Origin: Petrolisthes cinctipes
Taxonomy: Eukaryota > Arthropoda > Malacostraca > Decapoda > Porcellanidae
Direction of reading: 5' to 3'
NCBI GenBank assembly: GCA_033782935.1
Contig: JAWQEG010000739.1
Location: 248,001 to 312,000, forward strand
DNA: 64,000 bases
In this document: positions 55,257 through 64,000 of the stretch, piece by piece
How the letters are laid out: the number at the start of each line of letters is the position of its first letter
Position numbering within the stretch: position 1 is the first letter of the stretch
Made by a program: the position numbers and the translations under genes
The notes under the pieces: generated by a model
Databases searched by the model: none
What the model was told of the DNA's origin: nothing
What the model saw: only the letters and a program-made list of their open reading frames with translations

Positions 55257-55955
55257 CGTCGGGCAATATTTAGGGGACATAGCAATACATAAACAAGTGG
55301 CAAGAGCAGTAGACCCTGCAGGAAGAGATTAATGAAGCCAAATAGAGGGAAGGTAATGCAGTGTGGTTAAATCTGGAGCAAGTGATTCCTTCAAATTATT
55401 CCAAGTAACAGGACATCATTGTTTGTTCATATTGTTCTGTTTCCCGGCATACTTTGGAGGACTCAAGTCGCTCCAATGTAAAAACTAGAAGACTAGTGAA
55501 CTATGGTGCACAAAAATTTATTCCGTCGAACTTGGGTCGATCCTCAGTTGTTTAGTCGTTCGAACCAAAGGTGCTTATGCTATATTGTGACACGCTGAGG
55601 GAACAAACTTTTTGTGCACCATAGCACTAACCTCCTAACAGGTGGCTAACAGACCAATGTTTGTTTGTTCGTCTTCCAATTTCCCAACCTCCACTCTCCA
55701 CCTCACTCTCGCTACTGGGATAACGAAACTGTGAAAGAATGACACTGTTACCAGAACCGATATCGTATGTATTAAAATGTGATGGATATCCTCGAGGGGA
55801 GGGAAGGGGTCTATGCTTTATTAAAGAATGACTTTCTTAAGGAATGACCTGTTGGAGCTCGTTTAATACTCCATCGGGATATTCGAAGCATAGATGGATA
55901 CTTATAATTGCTCGTGACTGCACACCAACACCATAATGTATATTTTTATTGGAAG
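55257..55955. other. Intron sequence upstream of the TM3 exon
   Basis: CTATGGTGCACAAAAA (55502) and TTTTTGTGCACCATAG (55609) are inverse and enclose about 90 bp, probably a small inverted-repeat element (about 55502-55624). The acceptor region TATTTTTATTGGAAG ends at 55955. Confidence 0.5.
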
Positions 55956-56096
55956 GTTCCCCGAAGTGACGTAACAAGGTGTTACCTCATCATGTGGATA
56001 TGGTATGGTCTGCTGTTGACTGTGGTATACCGCTCCTCACTCACTGCCTTCCTGACCATACCTTTAGTCCAGCCACCTATTGACACACTAGAAGAG
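55956..56096 (+). CDS. Ionotropic receptor exon: TM3 segment
   Basis: Acceptor ATTTTTATTGGAAG, donor GTACGA. 47 codons, phase 0 at both ends. It reads VPRSDVTRCYLIMWIWYGLL, then LTVVYRSSLTAFLTIP and QPPIDTLEE. The W..Y.LLLT..YRSSLTAFLT.P block corresponds to the TM3 helix and the IR version of the iGluR SYTANLAAF motif; PIDTLEEL is the IR signature at the start of S2. The split site matches the previous exon (GVGMPR-VPRSD). S2 and the last transmembrane helix are not in the remaining 8 kb and must be downstream, if present. Confidence 0.92.
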
Positions 56097-56138
56097 GTAC
56101 GAAAACCAATTCACAACTCACTCTTTCTGCCTTTCATC

Positions 56139-56139
56139 T

Positions 56140-56187
<48 letters not shown>

Positions 56188-56220
56188 CTCTCTCTCTCCT
56201 AATCAAACCTATACTATAAA

Positions 56221-56313
<93 letters not shown>

Positions 56314-56332
56314 ACCAAACCTATACTATAAA

Positions 56333-56385
<53 letters not shown>

Positions 56386-56455
56386 ACCAATCCAATACTA
56401 TGAGTCTCTCTCTTTCTCTCTCACCTAATCTAACTTATATAATACAGTAAGTCTC

Positions 56456-56522
<67 letters not shown>
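56139..56522. repeat. (CT)n microsatellite array in five blocks
   Basis: Blocks of pure CT are separated by a short recurring spacer CTAACCAAACCTATACTATA (and variants at 56199, 56313, 56382, 56427). It is therefore a higher-order repeat of about 110 bp. It starts 42 bp after the TM3 exon donor. Confidence 0.92.
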
Positions 56523-56526
<4 letters not shown>

Positions 56527-56527
56527 T

Positions 56528-56637
56528 TATACTTTAAATGTTTAGATATTATACTGTGCAAAATATTATATAATGCTTACTTTGTACATTAAATGTTTAG
56601 ATATTATACTGTGCAGAATAATATATAATGTTTACTA
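56528..56637. repeat. Tandem duplication of about 56 bp
   Basis: ATTAAATGTTTAGATATTAT followed by ACTGTGCA occurs at 56534 and 56589 with few differences. Confidence 0.85.
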
Positions 56638-56773
56638 TCATTAGTGGTTTCTGTGTGATTTGTTTATGCTATTATGTAACCATAGAATAATCAGAGAGTT
56701 GATTTACAATACAGAGCAGTAATTAAAATGAATGAGATTGGAGGTGGGGCTTTCTTTTTGGAAGCATTAGAGA

Positions 56774-56860
56774 GTTACTGATTCCACCAAACTATGCCAG
56801 GGAACAAATTACCTCGTTTCTGCTAATGGGAGAGTGTCTGATTTCTGTGAGTGAGTGGAC
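56774..56860. mobile_element. Small hairpin MITE, family 2, copy 3 (one good end)
   Basis: TGATTCCACCAAACTATGCC matches the left end of the copies at 20555 and 41543. The right end is degraded. Confidence 0.45.
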
Positions 56861-57007
56861 ACATTCTCTGGCACACGCTTGAGGGAGAGAGTACTGCACA
56901 GTGGTTTATCTTGAGTTGATTCTGTTTATTAATTTCATAGCTATTCTTTTCAGATGTCCAGTGTCTCGTCTTATTTCATGTCCCTCTTTTTCTAGTTGGT
57001 GTAGCCA

Positions 57008-57039
<32 letters not shown>

Positions 57040-57159
57040 TAGTAAGTACTGTATTTTCTTGTATTACATCTTCAGATAGAATGAATACAAGGATGTCAAG
57101 TCAGATTATATAAACACGCAGACCACAAGGGTTGTTGTCAGGTCAGCGCCAATCAAATC

Positions 57160-57390
57160 AACAGTTTTCCTGGTCTCACCTCACCTCACCTGCACGTGTA
57201 GTCTGGTGGAAATGTTCTCATTATCAATTCTGTTAACACTTTCTCACACTTTAAATGTCCATAGCTCATGTTTAAATTTTTATCATTTGTACTAGAAATT
57301 AGACAAGACTCAATTACATTTCTTTCATAGAAGCATTTTGATTTGGCTAAAATCTTACATCCGGTCCAACTGATGTGATTCGTCATTATT
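57160..57390 (-). repeat. Dispersed repeat, inverted partner at 62340-62570
   Basis: Words ACCTCACCTCACCTG, CTCATTATCAATTCTGTTAA, ATAGCTCATGTTTA, AAGCATTTTGATTTGGCTAA and ACATCCGGTCCAA appear in reverse complement at 62340-62570. The two copies enclose the CR1/L2-like LINE and the gypsy relic. Confidence 0.75.
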
Positions 57391-57840
57391 ATCTTTATGC
57401 AAAATAAAGAAATTGAACAGAAGCTAAAGTATCCAGTAACCATTCTCAATGAATGTCACAATAAAGCAAGGAAACGCCACTACACAGTAGGGGATGGAAG
57501 GCCATGTCAACAACAGTATAACAAAGTTCTTGTTATCCCATACAATGAAAATTTTCTTGATTGTAATCATGTGTTAAAAAAACTGTATGTACAAGGTAGT
57601 GTTTAAATAATGCAATATTGCTCAGAAATCTCTAATAAGGAATAGCCCAGAAAGTCACTCAGGAGTAATATTTAACATTTATTGCCATGATTCTGACCGT
57701 TTCTATATATAAGACATAATGTAAAAACCTGAGTATGACACCATAAATATAGCATTGTAATGATTGGTACTGTCTTGACCAAAAATATAATTACAAAAAT
57801 AGAAAAAAATGAATGTAAAAAATTAAACAAAACAAAAATT
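57391..57840. other. Unassigned; open frame 57397-57606 of unknown origin
   Basis: The frame reads NECHNKARKRHYTVGD and VLVIPYNENFLDCNHVLKKL. The second stretch resembles the segment before the thumb of Penelope-like or other RTs (IPY..NF...N.VLKKL), but it is too short to assign. TAATGATTGGTACTGTCTTG at 57757 recurs in the same orientation at 62158 (TAATGATTGGTACTGTCCTG). Confidence 0.25.
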
Positions 57841-57859
57841 TAAGGGCAGGTCGACGCTA

Positions 57860-60800
57860 TGACACTCCCTGTTGTTCAGAACAGCACCATCATTAACACA
57901 CACACACACACACACACAAAAATAAGAATGGTTCCCCGTGGTCTTTCCCGAATCAGTGGGATCGTTGCTGTGAGGTTTCCCAGCATGCAGGCTGGTATCA
58001 TGTCAGCTGTGTTGGGGGCTTCACAGCGGCGTTCGACGGATTAGAGGGTCGGAGCCTTTCGTGGATCTGCTGGGACTGTTGTACGCCCAATTTTACCTCC
58101 TCCCCTTTTCACTCCCCAATACACTACACTAACAGATTCAGTTTACTAGACACCACCACTATATCTCCACCACCACCCACAAGCCACAACACACCTCCAC
58201 CATTAGATAGGATCACCCGACGTTTAAGTAGACGCAACAGAGACAATTCCTCCCCTACACAAAACCGACAGCAAGACATGACTTCCCTTAACTCCGCATC
58301 ATCCACTCCTCCTCTCCCAAACCATTCTACACCCAACCAGACTCTCCATAGTACAAGCTCATTCTCCATAACACCAATCACCATCCCCAATAGATCATCC
58401 ATCCTCACACCCAATTCTACCACCAACACCACACTCGACTCCATCACCAATAAAAAAATGTCTTCCATTCGTACCCTAATCATCAATTTCCGCAGCATCA
58501 TTAACAAAATAGCCGCCTTTCACCAAACCCTCCAGACCTATGACTCCGACATTATTATAGGGACAGAGACCTGGCTCACACCTGACATCCAGGACAGTGA
58601 AATCTTCCCGACGGACAGTCCCTATAATATGACCCTACACAGGAAGGACAGAATAGACGATAAACATGGCGGAGTCCTATTTGCAACAAAGCCAGGACTA
58701 GTTGCGACCCCAGCCACCGAAATGAACGCAGACTCTGAAATTATATGGACTAAAATACCGATACAGGGCTGCAGGACACTCATTATAGGATCCTTTTATC
58801 GTCCCCCAAATTCATACTTAGAATACCTGCAGACCCTTGACGATTGTTTATCTAAAATTTACCCCTCCAAAAATATATGGTTGGCTGGTGACTTTAACCT
58901 TCCCGACATAAACTGGACAGCACAGGCGACACTGGACAATTCCACCCATGAAAGTCAGTGTAGAAAGACATAATCCTAACATAAGACACGGGGTCACATC
59001 CAACATATTAGACTTATTTCTCACAAACAAGATTTCCCTAATTACACGGACATCAGTACTACCTGGTCTTAGTGACCATGAGATGGTACTCATTGACGCA
59101 AACATCAAGCCAACAACACAAAAACAATTACCCAGGACAATTTACATGTACAACAGAGCTGACATGGGTGGCATTACCCAAGACTTAGTTGAATTTCGTG
59201 ACTCGTTCCTTGACTCAGACCCAATGGCCAGCTCTGTGGAAACAAACTGGACCAGACTTCGTGACTTTATATGTGACACAATGGACAAGCACATTCCCAC
59301 GGAAACTATCACACATAACCGGTCATTACCATGGTACAATAGACAATTAAAAAGTCTACACAGAAACAAGGTTAAGGCATACAACAGAGCAAAACGATAC
59401 AACGATACAGAACACTGGTTAGCATACAAAAATATACAGAAAACACTACACAAAGAAACTAAACAAGCAGAAACTAAATACACATCCACTTTCCTCGCAG
59501 ACAACACACAAAACCACAAAAAAATCTTCGGCTTCTTTAGAGCACGCAAATAAGACTCGACCGGTATTACAACTTTACTACACAACAATTCATTGGTTAC
59601 ACACCCACAAGACAAAGCCAACGCCCTTAACACACAATTCCAGTCCGTTTTTACCCATGAACATGAACACTTACCAGACATGCCAACACCGTCACACCCA
59701 CCTATCCCTCCCATTCATATAAACACCCAAGGAATTGAGAAACTTTTATATGAAGTAGACATACACAAAGCGACTGGACCAGACAATATACCCTGCAGGA
59801 TATTGAGGACTAACGCTAACGTTCTTGCCCCTGTCCTGCAGGTTATATTCTCACAGACTTTACAGACCGGTGAACTCCCTCAAGACTGGCTTTTGGCAAA
59901 TGTGACCCCAATTTTTAAGTCCGGAGACAGAACCCTTCCCATTAATTATAGACCAATTTCACTTACCTCAGTCCCCTGCAAAATTTTAGAACACATAATT
60001 CATAGACATATAATGGACCACTTTGATAGGCAAAATATACTGACTTACAATAAATACGGTTTTCGGCCTAAACGCTCGTGTGAGATGCAGCTACTGGTAA
60101 CTATTCGTGACATCTTGCAGTCCCTCAATGACACAAAAATTAGACAAGTTGACGCCATAGTATTAGACTTTGCCAAAGCCTTCGACAAAGTCCCTCACTA
60201 AAGACTACTACACAAGTTAGAATTCTATGGCATACAGGGACAACTTCTTCACTGGATTAGAACGTTCTTGACTACCAGAAAGCAACGCGTAGTTCTTGAC
60301 GGTAGTCAGTCTGCACCTGTTCCTGTGACCTCTGGGGTACCCCAGGGCACTGTCCTGGGCCCCTTATCTTCCTTTCATACATTAATGACCTCCCAGTCTC
60401 ACTTTATTCTACCACTAGACTCTTTGCAGACAATAGCTTAGTTTATAGACCAATTAAAGATAGGAATGACTGCCTTCGACTACAGGATGCCCTAACTGCA
60501 CTTGAAGACTGGGAATTCAAGTGGCAGATGACATTTAGACCAGACAATTGCCATCACATCCGTTTTACCCGTGCCCATAATCCCATTCCATATACATACC
60601 AACTACACAACACCAACCTCAACACAGGCACTTCCACAAATACTTGGGTGTCCACATCTCAGCGGACATGAGGTGGAACACACACATAGGTAGCGTCTGG
60701 GCCAAAGCTAGTAGGGTCCTGGGGTTCTTGCGCAGGAACCTCGGCAGGTGTAACACAGACATCAAAATTATTGCCTATAACACTTTCGTTCGGCCACACT

Positions 60801-61395
60801 TAGAGTATTGCGACACCGTCTGGAACTCACACACTTACAATAATATCAATAAATTAGAGTCCATACAAATCAAAACTGCAAGATAGCCAGACGTGATTAC
60901 AGACACACTACATCAGTCACTTTGCTTAAACAAGTCACAAAACTAGACTCATTGGCAACACGAAGACAGATACACAGACAACAGATGATATACAAAATCA
61001 CTAACAAGTTAGTTGACTTAGACAAAGACACATATCTACACCCTACAAGTATACGATCCACTAGAAACAGCCACAACTTAAAATACCATACATACCAGAC
61101 AAGCACTGATATATTTATGCACTCATTCTTTCCCCGCAGCATCCAAGAGTGGAATCATCTCCCATCTCATGTAGTTAATAGCCCCACTCTTAACACGTTT
61201 AGAAATAGGATCACCAATCATTACCTCCCCAATCCTAATCCTCAACCCACAGTCCCTGACCCAATCCACCCTCATCCTAACCCCCTTCCTAATCCTAACC
61301 TGGATCCTTAAATCCCCCGCACAACCCCCGCATATTGTGCTGCCCATGAGCGGCCCTCTGCGGGATCTATAACTTGAACTTGAACTTGAATTATT
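57860..61395 (+). mobile_element. CR1/L2-like non-LTR retrotransposon
   Basis: A nearly complete LINE: 5' region with a Pro/Ser/Thr-rich segment, APE endonuclease, RT, and a 3' end with ACTTGAACTTGAACTTGAA (61372-61390). The six-base ACTTGA tail is typical of CR1/L2-group microsatellite tails. No RNase H. It is inactive through several frameshifts and a changed catalytic motif. The 5' boundary is approximate. Confidence 0.8.
58278..61311 (+). pseudogene. CR1/L2-like ORF2: endonuclease and RT, broken
   Basis: Endonuclease 58455-59130: NFRSIINKIAAF, GTETWLTPDI, GGVLFATKPGL, SFYRPPNS, WLAGDFNLPDINW, then a frameshift near 58960, TSNILDLFLTN and PGLSDHEMVL (the SDH motif). RT 59700-60430: KATGPDNIPCRIL, PIFKSGDRTLPINYRPISLT, SCKILE-like, GFRPKRSCEMQLL, LDFAKAFDKVPH, stop at 60199, GVPQGTVLGPL, then a frameshift. 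The active site reads FADN (60423-60434) instead of FADD. The thumb and tail 60640-61311 have HKYLGVHISADMRWNTHI, RPHLEYC and FFPRSIQEWNHLP, which is the CR1/L2 C-terminal signature. Not active. Confidence 0.85.
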
Positions 61396-61599
61396 AATGC
61401 GTCTATAGTTTATTTATTATTACCTGTTTATTTTTTAAGTGAATTGCAATTATTTGTGTCTTATTACGTGGATGGTAATTAATTTTGAATACAAATGTAG
61501 ATGTGAATTCAGAATATTCATGGAAATTCTCAAGAAAAGGTAACGCAATGTTGAAAGGTCAAGTTCTTAGTAGCTAAGTGTAGCTAAGAGGCGGTGAAA

Positions 61600-62152
61600 G
61601 TCCAGACCGAGACTTCCACTTGCCTGGATTGAAATTCAGAGATTTTTCTAAGATGGGCACCATCCTAAATCTGACTTCAGATGCTGGTAATTATCATGAT
61701 GGTTCACCTTTCACTCAAGCTACCCATTACACACAATTCACCCTCTCACCCATTTCCATGACTAGCCATTCCGTCTCACTAAGTCCATTCAGGTCCTTTC
61801 TTTTCCAACCCTATCACTCATCCAACTGGCACACTTCCAACAATGCCAACCATCTGAGCAGATATCCATTGCACAACTAAGCCCAAACGGTCTTGAAAGT
61901 CCGGTGCATACTCTTGATGGTGCCGTTCGCCTGGGGATGGTATGAGGTGGTGAAGAGTAGTTCCACTCCTGGTTGGTCCACCCACGTTCTCATCTCACTT
62001 CCAGAGAGTTGTCACACAGTCTCACCAAGGACGGCCAAAATCGGTAGTGAACTGTGCCATGCTAACCCCTATTCCTTGAGCATGCCTAGTCTTAAGAGGA
62101 TAGTCTAACTAACCTAGAATAATGGTCTATGATGGTGAAAATATACCTATTA
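61600..62152 (-). pseudogene. Ty3/gypsy LTR retrotransposon integrase relic
   Basis: On the minus strand, starting near 62152, the reading is YIFTIIDHYSRLVRLYPLKT, then MAQFTTDFGRPW and, after frame changes, SYHPQANGTIKSMHRTFK. These are the catalytic-core motifs of gypsy integrases: the first Asp in DHYSR, the decayed CDN region, and HPQANG.IKR in place of NG.vER. A trailing CNGYLLRWLALLEVCQLD-like segment is consistent with the region after the core. It is heavily mutated. No LTR, protease or RT was found nearby, so only the integrase end remains. Confidence 0.7.
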
Positions 62153-62157
62153 CTTTC

Positions 62158-62339
62158 CTAATGATTGGTACTGTCCTGACCACAATAATAATAAAAATAT
62201 CGAACACGAGCTATTGGTGCTCTTTACACCTTTATTTCAACGTTTTCTACCTCTAGTGCACTCGGCATCTGACTATGACCCACTAAGGCAACCTTAAACA
62301 TATCCCCAATGTTAAGGGTAGTGAATTATTTCAGCATTA
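62158..62339. other. Unassigned sequence
   Basis: Opens with the word shared with 57757. Contains short AATAAT runs; nothing else was recognised. Confidence 0.35.
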
Positions 62340-62570
62340 AACTGATAATAACCATCACAGCAATTGGACCGGATGTAATATTTTAGCCAAAACAAAATGC
62401 TTCTATGAGTCTTGGCTAATTTCTGATACATATAATAAATATGTAAACATGAGCTATGGATAATTTAGGTGACATAAAGTGTTAACAGAATTGATAATGA
62501 GAAAATTACCACCAGATTAGACGAGCAGGTGAGGTGAGGTGAGGTCACGTATGTACACTGTTGATTTGAT
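62340..62570 (+). repeat. Dispersed repeat, inverted partner of 57160-57390
   Basis: See 57160-57390. AGGTGAGGTGAGGTGAGGTC lies at its outer end. Confidence 0.75.
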
Positions 62571-62616
62571 TGGCCCTGACCACCCCCACCCTTATGCTCT
62601 GTGTGTATATGTTACA

Positions 62617-62775
62617 GTGAATCTGTATAATCAGGGAATATATATATTCTCTGATATTTTCAGGGAATGTGTATAATGTCTGATTCACTCGGAGGATATG
62701 TATATTCCCTGAAATTTTCAGGGAATATATATATTCCCTGAATTTTGGGCCTTATTATTATACAGATTCCCTGAA
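62617..62775. repeat. Nested palindromes, probable terminal region of a transposon
   Basis: CAGTGAATCTGTATAAT (62617) and the inverse of ATTATACAGATTCCCTG (62759-62775) pair. The core TTCAGGGAATATATATATTCCCTGAA at 62717-62742 is a perfect 26-bp palindrome. CCCTGAAATTTTCAGGG (62707-62723) is a further hairpin. It sits 11 bp before the integrase start codon. Confidence 0.75.
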
Positions 62776-62786
62776 TCATATTTGGT

Positions 62787-64000
62787 ATGATAGAACAATG
62801 GAATAAATCGCCTCATGAATACTACCTTCTGAAGAAGTATGAGGTTATCAAGTGTGATGATGTTTTCAAGTTGATCAGAAGAGGGAATGCCAATGAGGAT
62901 CCTATTTATTTTGCTACATTGGAGGATACGTTCGATATTATTAAGCGTGCTCAGATTGCAACTGGCCACGGAGGGCGCGATAAGATGGTGAAGGAATTAA
63001 CTAAAAAATATGCCAACATTACCCATGATGCCATATCCATTTATAAATCACTATGCATCGAATGCCAACGTAAACGTAAGCGGCCAACAATTAAAGGGAC
63101 TGTTGTTCGACCTATTCTGACAAAGAACTTTGGTTCTAGATCACAAGTTGACCTTGTAGATATGCAGGCAATGAAGCAAGGCAACTATGTGGATAATGGT
63201 TTACCAAGTCCATCTTACAAAGTTCTGTGTATTGAGACCTCTCACATCAAAACGTGCTGCAGAAGTTGCTTATCAGCTGTTGGATATTTTTCTTTTACTT
63301 GGCGCACCGGAAATTTTACAAAGTGACAACGGATCGGAGTTTACTGCTTGTGTTATTACCGAACTTAAACTGCTTTGGCCTGAACTCGTAATGGTTCATG
63401 GAAAACCCAGACATCCTCAGAGCCAGGGGTCAGTTGAACGAGCAAACTGTGATATCAAAGATATGTTGGTAGCCTGGTTGAGTGATAATAATACAACAGA
63501 CTGGACAGTTGGATTAAAATTTGTGCAATTTCAAAAAAACTCTAGCTACCATTCTGGCATTAAAAGGTCACCATTTGCTGCATTGTTTGGATCCGATGCA
63601 AAAGTAGGACTCACAACTTCAGCTCTTCCACATGATGTAATTCACCGTCTCCAAAGTGAGGACGATTTGCTTTCAGTAAGTACGGATGAAACAACTTTAG
63701 TTGAACCATCTGCTGTCGAACCACCAGCTGTCGAACCACCTGCTGTAGAACCACGAGCTACCGAACCACTTACTGCTGATCCACCTGCTGTCGATCTCAT
63801 ATCTGTAGAACCACCTGCTGTAGAACCACCAGCTACCGAACCACCTACTGTGGAGCAATCTGCTGTCGAACCAACATCACCACTCTCCGTTCGTCAAAAC
63901 AATATTATTTCTCAGCGAAAACGTGCGTGCGAAGCTCAGCTTTCACAAGCTGAACGTATGGTTAAACGAAGTCGTCGTATTATGGACCGTGAAAACGTCG
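62787..64000 (+). pseudogene. KRBA2/SCAND3-like DDE integrase gene, one frameshift, runs off the window
   Basis: KRBA2- and SCAND3-type integrases derive from Ginger/Ty3-like elements and have a HHCC finger plus an rve core. Residues 1-120: IIKRAQIATGHGGRDKMVKE, KSLCIECQRKRKRPTIKGTV. The core has the first Asp in SQVDLVDMQ (63150), the second in LQSDNGSEFTA (63324) and Glu in SQGSVERANCDIKDM (63435), spaced by about 36 residues as in DD35E enzymes. One break at about 63187 moves the frame: WIMVYQ.HLTKFCVLRPLTS continues in another frame. After 63630 comes an EPPAV-type repeat and a basic QRKRACEAQLSQAERMV tail. The start Met is 11 bp after the palindromes. The frameshift suggests a pseudogene unless it is a sequencing error; otherwise it is well preserved. 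Confidence 0.85.
63700..63880 (+). repeat. Imperfect tandem repeat coding (E)PPAV units
   Basis: A 15-bp unit GAACCACCTGCTGTC with variants is repeated about ten times and encodes EPPAV, EPRAT, EPPTV. It is in frame with the integrase C-terminus. Confidence 0.85.

Noticed and set aside
57397..57606. Penelope-like RT fragment
   Set aside because: Only one short weak motif; kept as unassigned.

Overview
The window reads as intron and repeat sequence from an arthropod nuclear genome, most probably a decapod crustacean. The reasons are an ionotropic-receptor (IR) gene in small exons with long introns, an AT-rich background, long GA/CT, AT and CA microsatellites, and a dense nested mix of non-LTR retrotransposons, Tc1/mariner-, hAT-, P-, PIF/Harbinger- and KRBA2-type elements. 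No rRNA, tRNA, operon or prokaryotic signal was seen. The host assignment is inference. All repeat relationships were read by eye, not aligned by program.

One probable host gene runs along the + strand. It is a divergent IR-type receptor whose exons lie at 9148-9352, 9407-9646, 22434-22674, 40862-41055, 41658-41765, 45403-45624 and 55956-56096. They join in phase through GT-AG introns and run in protein order: amino-terminal region, ligand-binding S1 lobe, TM1 with pore region, then the TM3 segment. The S2 lobe and the last membrane segment were not found and presumably lie downstream. About 47 kb of window is spent on this partial gene, and almost all of it is intron filled with transposons.

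Layout: 1-7592 is an old LINE split by a full-length RNase H-bearing LINE (510-6255, with a visible target-site duplication). 7858-8020 is a 21-bp minisatellite, followed by the first IR exons. 10-14 kb holds MITEs, a conserved but unnamed mobile-element gene on the minus strand (10619-11647), a foldback element and a P-element/THAP9-like relic. 14637-19516 is a decayed PIF/Harbinger element. 22.4 kb holds an IR exon and an orphan IR TM3-like fragment. 24434-27993 and 35759-40331 are two members of a TA-flanked family with shared terminal repeats; the second is a large inverted duplication containing paired SINEs and hAT MITEs. 29.6-34.3 kb holds two pieces of the RNase H LINE, one interrupted by a hAT element. 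40.8-45.6 kb carries IR exons around nested inverted-repeat elements. 46-54 kb carries two minus-strand copies of the same LINE. 55956-56096 is the TM3 exon. 57.8-61.4 kb is a CR1/L2-like LINE, 61.6-62.15 kb a Ty3/gypsy integrase relic, and 62787-64000 a KRBA2-like DDE integrase gene running off the window.

The most useful content is the nesting: several insertions can be checked against a paralogous empty site inside this same window. A SINE-like repeat (at least six copies) shares its 3' tail with the RNase H LINE, which suggests that the LINE mobilises it. No autonomous element here looks intact. The KRBA2-like gene and LINE copy D are the least damaged coding sequences.
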